A program made the translations under genes and the position numbers. From positions 1,295,994 to 1,359,993 of the forward strand of contig NZ_CACSIK010000001.1 of the NCBI RefSeq assembly GCF_902705875.1: a stretch of DNA of 64,000 nt, given 5' to 3'. Position 1 is the first letter of the stretch. Every line of letters begins with the position of its first letter. The DNA is from Zhongshania aliphaticivorans (lineage in GTDB: Bacteria; Pseudomonadota; Gammaproteobacteria; Pseudomonadales; Spongiibacteraceae). The notes below the pieces were generated by a model. It made no database searches. It saw only the letters and a list, made by a program, of their open reading frames with translations, and was not told the DNA's origin. This document shows, one piece after another, positions 59,116 to 64,000 of the stretch.

Positions 59116-60714
59116 ATGGCAGGTGGAATGATGCTTGATGTAAAGCAATCCATTGCTGCCCTGCCTATAGCTCGGCAGTTAATGCTGTGCCTAATCGTAA
59201 ATGTGCTTTTTTGCCTTATATTGGTGGCTCTAATGAGCATGTATACAACGACTATTACTAGTAAGCTAGCGGATAGTCGGCATATTAAAAATTATGGTGC
59301 GTTAATTGAGTCGATTGCCAATCAGACGAGCAGTCAGGCAGATTTATCTGAGGCTATTTCATCATTAGCGCTTTCTGATGATGTCGGTGCAGTCTGCTTG
59401 TATCGTAGCGCTGAGGGTGGGCAGAAGGTATTGTTGGCTGGGTTTGATAACAAAGTTGGCAAGCTGACTTGTCAGCCCCATTTCTCTATGGACGATAATT
59501 TTTATAGTAGAGAAATTACTTGGTCACCCCTTAAGCGCGGTGAAGTACTGCAGTTATATATTAAACCTCATACGGTGTTGACCCTGGGGGCTACTGGGAT
59601 CATTGGCTGGGTGGTGGCTATATTTCTATTTTATCTGCCGGTGGCCTACTGGTTTGCCAATATGGTTGGTCAGCGCTTTTTGGCTCCACTGCAATTATTG
59701 TCTAATGTGATAAAACAGATTACAGAAACACGTGACTTTTCGGTTCGCGCAGATATTGAAAAAAATAGTGTAGTAGGTGAATTACCTGAATATTGCAATG
59801 CCATGCTCGCGAGTGTCGAAAGCAATAATCAAGATTTACTTAAGGCGAAAGAGGAGCTTGAGCTCAGAGTACGAGAAGTTGATGTTAGTAATCGTGAGTT
59901 AACGCTTGCAATGCAAAAGTTGAGGTCTACTCAGAAACAGCTAATTAATAATGAAAAAATGGCGTCACTGGGTGGTTTGGTTGCAGGGGTTGCCCACGAG
60001 ATAAATACGCCAGTGGGGGTGGGAGTAACCGCTGCATCCACGCTAGTTGAAAGCACGCGCACGGCAAGTGAAAAATATCGTCGCGGTGAGTTAACAAATT
60101 CAGAATTGCTGAGATATATGAAGCATGCCACTTCAGCGTCGGGTATTATTTTAGATAACCTTGATCGGGCTGCTAATCTTATTAAAAGCTTCAAGCAAGT
60201 CGCTGTTGATCAAAGTACTAGTGAAATTCGTGTGCTGGACGTTAAGGAGTATATTGGTCAAGTATTGTTAAGCCTCCATCCACAGCTTTCTAAAACAAAA
60301 GTCAGTTGTGAATTCTCTTGCCCAGACAATATTGAAATTCGCTCCTACCCAGGTGCGATTTCGCAAATAGTCACAAACCTAGTCATGAATGCCCTTGTTC
60401 ATGCCTATGATGATGGAAAGGCGGGTTGCTTATCGTTAAAAATTTACGAGTCTGATGCGGACTGGATTTCTATGGTGTTTAGCGATGATGGCTGCGGTAT
60501 CTCCCCTGAGAATCTCGCCCGAGTTTGGGATCCTTTTTTTACAACTAATCGTAATGGCGGTGGAAGTGGTCTCGGTTTACATATCGTGTATAACTTGGTG
60601 ACACAGCAACTGTGCGGCTCGGTGGATATAAAAAGTCGTGTCCTTGAGGGCACAACAATAAGCTTTTTGTTGCCAAAGGATGTTGGCAAGGTAGCTCCTT
60701 ATGAAAAAAATTGA
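59116..60714 (+). CDS. Membrane sensor histidine kinase heading a four-gene signalling operon
   Basis: A 532-residue kinase. Two helices (~residues 20-42 and ~155-180) bracket a short ~110-residue periplasmic domain. A HAMP-like linker follows (RADIEKNSVVGELPEYCNAM), then a coiled-coil, the box KMASLGGLVAGVAHEINTP with His294, and the ATPase with NLVMNALVHAY, DDGCGIS, WDPFFTT and GGSGLGLHIVYNLV. Sequence in the kinase core is close to that of the MASE1-CHASE kinase at 20065 (KQVAVDQSTSEIRV versus KQVSVDQATTETRS). Its end overlaps the start of the REC-DUF3369 gene by 14 nt, coupling them. The ATG at 59116 is chosen over internal ATG codons at 59131 and 59134. Confidence 0.88.
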   Translation: MAGGMMLDVKQSIAALPIARQLMLCLIVNVLFCLILVALMSMYTTTITSKLADSRHIKNYGALIESIANQTSSQADLSEAISSLALSDDVGAVCLYRSAEGGQKVLLAGFDNKVGKLTCQPHFSMDDNFYSREITWSPLKRGEVLQLYIKPHTVLTLGATGIIGWVVAIFLFYLPVAYWFANMVGQRFLAPLQLLSNVIKQITETRDFSVRADIEKNSVVGELPEYCNAMLASVESNNQDLLKAKEELELRVREVDVSNRELTLAMQKLRSTQKQLINNEKMASLGGLVAGVAHEINTPVGVGVTAASTLVESTRTASEKYRRGELTNSELLRYMKHATSASGIILDNLDRAANLIKSFKQVAVDQSTSEIRVLDVKEYIGQVLLSLHPQLSKTKVSCEFSCPDNIEIRSYPGAISQIVTNLVMNALVHAYDDGKAGCLSLKIYESDADWISMVFSDDGCGISPENLARVWDPFFTTNRNGGGSGLGLHIVYNLVTQQLCGSVDIKSRVLEGTTISFLLPKDVGKVAPYEKN

Positions 60715-61669
60715 TAATGCACCATTAAATGATAGTTTAAGTCTTGCTGACGAGTTGGCGACCAACTCTGTGGGGGTAAATACCAAGCCATGGAAGCTGC
60801 TAATTGTTGATGATGAAGAGGTCGTGCATGCCGTAACCCACTTGGCGCTAGATGGTTTTCAGCTAGGCGGACGAACATTAGAATTTATTAGTGCGTATTC
60901 AGGCCTAGAAGCACAAGAGATATTACAAGGCCAAGATGATATTGCGATTATTTTACTTGACGTGGTCATGGAAACTGACCGGGCTGGATTAGATTTGGTC
61001 CACTATATTCGCCGGGAGTTGAATAATAAGTTTGTTCGCATCATATTGCGTACTGGGCAGTCTGGGCAGTCGCCAGAACAAGAGGTGATTACCCAATATG
61101 ATATAAATGATTATAAAGAAAAAACGGAGTTAACAAGACAAAAGTTATTCTCGACGGTGTACACGAGCCTTAGATCCTATGAGGATATTATTGCTTTAGA
61201 GGAAAATAGAAAAGGGTTGGCCAAGGTTATTTCTTCATCGGCAACAATATTTCAAACTCGGGATATATCGCAATTCTCTGAGGGGGTGTTAGAACAGTTG
61301 ACAGCATTGCTGCATTTAAATAGTGATGCAGTACTTGTTAATTCATCCGGCCTTATAGCTCGTTCAGGCATGGGAAAACTTAAAGTGTTAGCGGGCACAG
61401 GGAAGTATAAGCAGTATCAAGGAGATTTTGATGTTGCTGATTTTGATGATGAAATTGTTGATCGTATAAGCAGTGTTTTAGAAAACAAAAAGAGCAATTA
61501 TGGTGAAGATTATTGGGTCAGCTACTATATTACTAAATCTGGTTTGGAGCAGTTTCTATACGTTACATCGAATGATGTATTTTCTATACCAGATATTAAT
61601 ATGATTGAGCTTTTTGTAAAAAATGTCGCTATCGCTCATGAAACAATTGCACTACTGGAGCGAAAGTAA
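60701..61669 (+). CDS. REC-DUF3369 response regulator
   Basis: A 322-residue protein. Residues ~30-150 are a receiver domain with VDDEE, the phospho-acceptor Asp87 in [10 protein letters not shown], Thr in RTGQSG and Lys of YKEKTELT; residues ~185-322 match DUF3369, a GAF-like domain found after such receivers ([30 protein letters not shown]). In many relatives DUF3369 is followed by HD-GYP or a kinase; here the protein ends. The receiver is strongly similar to that of the next gene (LIVDDEE, GGRxLEFxSAxSG, RTGQxG), indicating duplication. It overlaps the upstream kinase by 14 nt and is 2 nt before the next start. Confidence 0.88.
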   Translation: MKKIDNAPLNDSLSLADELATNSVGVNTKPWKLLIVDDEEVVHAVTHLALDGFQLGGRTLEFISAYSGLEAQEILQGQDDIAIILLDVVMETDRAGLDLVHYIRRELNNKFVRIILRTGQSGQSPEQEVITQYDINDYKEKTELTRQKLFSTVYTSLRSYEDIIALEENRKGLAKVISSSATIFQTRDISQFSEGVLEQLTALLHLNSDAVLVNSSGLIARSGMGKLKVLAGTGKYKQYQGDFDVADFDDEIVDRISSVLENKKSNYGEDYWVSYYITKSGLEQFLYVTSNDVFSIPDINMIELFVKNVAIAHETIALLERK

Positions 61670-61671
61670 TA

Positions 61672-62895
61672 ATGACCGATACATTCGATAGGGTCTCGAC
61701 CAATATGGCAGAGAATGATGACCTAATTCTTGCTGATGAGCACAATATATTACTTAATCAGAATGCAAGCTCTGAGAATAATACCTGGAAAGTACTTATC
61801 GTTGATGATGAAGAGGAAATTCATGTTGTTACTCGGTTAGCATTGCATGACTTTAGCTTTGGTGGTCGTCACCTTGAGTTTGTTAGTGCTTTTTCAGGGC
61901 AGGAAGCCAGAAAACTAATACAGGAACATCCAGATACGGCAGTTATTCTACTTGATGTTGTTATGGAGACAGATGATGCGGGCCTTGAGGTTGCTCGTTT
62001 TATTCGTCAAGAACTGGGGAATCATTTTGTCCGCCTTATTCTCCGCACCGGACAGCCTGGTTTAGCGCCGGAGCGCCGTGTATTAAAAGTTTATGATATA
62101 AATGATTACCGAGCTAAAACCGAGTTGACCCAAGACCGTCTATTTTCGGTGATTTATACCGCGCTGTCTTCTTATCGAGACTTGGTTGCTTTAGCGCGTA
62201 GTCGTCATCAGCTTATTGGCTTGGTAAATGAGATTGAGCAGCTTTCCCATCTTGCTGCACGGGATTTGCAAATGCCACTGAACCATGTTGTTTCAGCTGT
62301 ACGTCGTATTGGTGGGCAGGAAAAAGAACTATCGCAAGCAAATTTAGCGGAAGATTTCTTGGAAATAAGAGGGAATGTTTATGCAATGCAATCAGCATTA
62401 AATAAGCTCGTTGCCCTTACCTCTGTGGGTCGCTTTAACGAAAGTAGGGAGTTGGTTGATTGCAACGCGATTGTTAGTGATGTCTTACTTGATTTAGACG
62501 GTATGTTTCAATCTAGTCACGCCAACCTTCATTGTGAAACTTTACCAACTGTTTATGCCTGTCGTCGTCAGTTGATGCAGTTGTTTAAAAATTTGATTAG
62601 TAATGCCATTCAATTTACAGAGGGTAGAGAGCCAGAAATTTACATTAGTGCTATGACCCATGAGCGAAATTGGCTTTTTACTGTGAGCGATACCGGTGTT
62701 GGGATTAGGCCAGAGAATCACAGTGGTCTATTTAATCTATTTCATCGGGATACGAGCGACGGTACAGGTACAGATTCTGGTGTAGGGTTGGCGATATGCG
62801 AGAAGATTGTACGCTGGCACGGTGGGAAAATATGGTTAGAGTCAGAGCTTGGCAAGGGATCAACGTTCTATTTTACCATTCCTTTGGCTGAATAG
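61672..62895 (+). CDS. Soluble hybrid REC-histidine kinase
   Basis: A 407-residue cytoplasmic protein. A receiver domain at ~38-160 (acceptor Asp95 in [10 protein letters not shown]) is followed by a dimerisation helix [16 protein letters not shown] with His193 and a HATPase ([38 protein letters not shown]). It has no membrane helix or DNA-binding domain. The N-terminal receiver can be phosphorylated by the upstream kinase and then control this kinase's activity, as in forward-signalling REC-HK proteins; its output partner is presumably the GGDEF-EAL protein 15 nt downstream or an unlinked protein. The ATG at 61672 starts 2 nt after the preceding gene. Confidence 0.87.
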   Translation: MTDTFDRVSTNMAENDDLILADEHNILLNQNASSENNTWKVLIVDDEEEIHVVTRLALHDFSFGGRHLEFVSAFSGQEARKLIQEHPDTAVILLDVVMETDDAGLEVARFIRQELGNHFVRLILRTGQPGLAPERRVLKVYDINDYRAKTELTQDRLFSVIYTALSSYRDLVALARSRHQLIGLVNEIEQLSHLAARDLQMPLNHVVSAVRRIGGQEKELSQANLAEDFLEIRGNVYAMQSALNKLVALTSVGRFNESRELVDCNAIVSDVLLDLDGMFQSSHANLHCETLPTVYACRRQLMQLFKNLISNAIQFTEGREPEIYISAMTHERNWLFTVSDTGVGIRPENHSGLFNLFHRDTSDGTGTDSGVGLAICEKIVRWHGGKIWLESELGKGSTFYFTIPLAE

Positions 62896-62910
62896 GTGGG
62901 GAGGCCCATT

Positions 62911-64000
62911 ATGGTTGAGCTAAATCCTAGCTGGATACTTAAAAGTCTTGGCCAGTGTTTTGTCTGTTTGGATATGGATGGTCTGGTAGTTTATGCCAGT
63001 GCGGCGGCGATCGACCTGAGCGACGTTGAATACTATACGGGTATTGATATTGTAGATTTTTTGCCCTTGGTTATCTCTAATAGTAATAATTCATTATCAG
63101 AAGAGCTTGTATATAAGGACATTGTTGATTGTAAAGTGACTTTACCGCACTTGAATGACAGCTTGTTTAGTCTTTTCGTTAGTGATGTTTTAAATGATGA
63201 CGGTAACATTGTAGGTCGCAGCTTATCGCTATTAAAAGATAACCCTACTCCTGCACATTCCGGTGATGAAGAAAGTCATTTAGACCCTTTGACTGAGTTA
63301 ATGGGTCGACAAAAATTTGAGCGTCGTTTGGAAAACTTAGTCAATGATGCGTCGACTAGCTCTCGAACTCACGCCTTACTGTATATAGATATTGATCAAT
63401 TTAAATTAATAAATGATACCAGTGGGCATGGTGCTGGTGATAATTTAATTAAAACTATTGCTGATAGTATTGGAAAGGAATTGTTTGTCGGCGATATGTT
63501 TTGTCGTTTGGGTGGCGATGAGTTTGGCATATTGCTAAGTAATGTCGATATTTTTGAAGCTCAGACGGTTGCCAACCGCTTGGTAAAAACGATAAAGCGC
63601 ATGCCTTTCTTTTGGAGCGGAATTTCACATAAAACGTCAATTAGTATTGGTGTGGTTATCATTGATGAGTTCAGTCACGATCGCGAAAGCGTGATGAGTC
63701 AAGCTGATGTGGCAATGTATTCAGCCAAGGAAGCGGGACGTGGTCGGGTGCACGTATATGATAAGAGCAATAAAAAGCTTAGTCGTTTACATGATGATAT
63801 GGATTGGGTGCACCGAATTAACAAAGCGTTGGCAGATGACGACTTTTGTTTAGTAACAGAGCGTATATTGCCCTTGGTTGATGAGCTGAATCGCACGACA
63901 ATCTATAACGAGATACTTGTTCGAATGCGCTACAACGGCGACGTATTAAGGCCGGGCCAATTTATGCCAGCAGCGGAACGATTTGGGCTTATGCCTCAAA
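62911..64000 (+). CDS. GGDEF-EAL protein, 3' truncated by the window end
   Basis: The ATG at 62911 has GGGGAGG in front and begins 15 nt after the preceding stop; the frame runs off the window. Residues 1-~125 are an N-terminal alpha/beta, PAS-like region (CFVCLDMDGLVVYASA). Residues ~130-295 are a GGDEF domain: DPLTELMGRQKFE, YIDIDQFKLINDTSGHGAGD and the intact RLGGDEFG. The inhibitory RxxD site is lost, since Phe stands where Arg is expected (FVGD). An EAL domain starts at ~305; its signature is NEILVRM, with Ile instead of Ala/Leu. The likely role is c-di-GMP synthesis and/or breakdown under control of the upstream kinases. Whether EAL is active cannot be judged from this fragment. Confidence 0.88.
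   Translation, partial: MVELNPSWILKSLGQCFVCLDMDGLVVYASAAAIDLSDVEYYTGIDIVDFLPLVISNSNNSLSEELVYKDIVDCKVTLPHLNDSLFSLFVSDVLNDDGNIVGRSLSLLKDNPTPAHSGDEESHLDPLTELMGRQKFERRLENLVNDASTSSRTHALLYIDIDQFKLINDTSGHGAGDNLIKTIADSIGKELFVGDMFCRLGGDEFGILLSNVDIFEAQTVANRLVKTIKRMPFFWSGISHKTSISIGVVIIDEFSHDRESVMSQADVAMYSAKEAGRGRVHVYDKSNKKLSRLHDDMDWVHRINKALADDDFCLVTERILPLVDELNRTTIYNEILVRMRYNGDVLRPGQFMPAAERFGLMPQ

Noticed and set aside
1..64000. Searched by eye for CRISPR arrays, insertion sequences, integrase genes, rRNA and riboswitches.
   Set aside because: No regularly spaced repeats, no transposase- or integrase-like protein, no rRNA-like sequence, and no riboswitch I can support.

Overview
The window reads as a chromosomal segment of a free-living, probably marine, Gram-negative gammaproteobacterium. 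This rests on the FabY-type ketosynthase, the three-gene pntAA-pntAB-pntB layout, the AcrR-type operator, an OhrR/glutathione peroxidase pair, QueD, PepN and flagellar FliK. A relative of the Spongiibacteraceae/Cellvibrionales is my best guess, but that is inference. Base composition looks even. I see no insertion sequence, phage, CRISPR array or rRNA. The first and last genes run off the window.

Region 1 (1-10.2 kb) is one flank of an exopolysaccharide locus. On the + strand are a polymerase/ligase tail, a pyruvyl transferase and a GT2 glycosyltransferase. On the - strand are a flippase, a priming sugar transferase, a GT2, a small membrane protein, a DxD glycosyltransferase, a secreted GEVED/LruC-domain protein and a lipoprotein. 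Three - strand transcription units (flippase, priming transferase, LruC protein) each start with a -24/-12 (sigma-54) promoter match about 40-50 nt upstream of the start codon. Each also has a TTGCAA-rich element about 80-110 bp further upstream. I consider this the most interesting signal in the window: a co-regulated sigma-54 matrix regulon whose activator is not in view.

Region 2 (10.6-24 kb) holds a histidine kinase, a double-receiver regulator whose second receiver has Glu in place of Asp, and a TonB-like protein. It continues with fliK plus an FlhB-like switch fragment (possible FliA promoter), gpx-ohrR with a perfect palindrome, transhydrogenase, and a MASE1-CHASE kinase. Region 3 (22.4-28.9 kb) is acrR divergent from an RND pump across a textbook AcrR operator, then a small FMN-type protein and CvfB.

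Region 4 (29-43.3 kb) is metabolic: thiolase, GlxA-like regulator, fabY, PilZ protein, an SRPBCC/nitroreductase/dienoyl-CoA isomerase operon, an acyltransferase, a PQQ-heme alcohol dehydrogenase, an OxyR-like regulator lacking the peroxidatic Cys, carbonic anhydrase-SulP, and a porin preceded by a Pho box.

Region 5 (43.8-58.9 kb) is housekeeping: queD, tRNA-Val and two identical tRNA-Asp behind a strong promoter, an unrecognised coiled-coil protein, a PLP deaminase-like enzyme, DUF1853, nadK, rhomboid protease, DUF1315, DUF2797, pepN, cysH, pyrD, marC, an acetoacetate decarboxylase-like protein and an ABC1 kinase. Region 6 (59.1 kb to the end) is a tightly packed four-gene signalling operon: histidine kinase, REC-DUF3369, REC-kinase and GGDEF-EAL, probably feeding c-di-GMP output.
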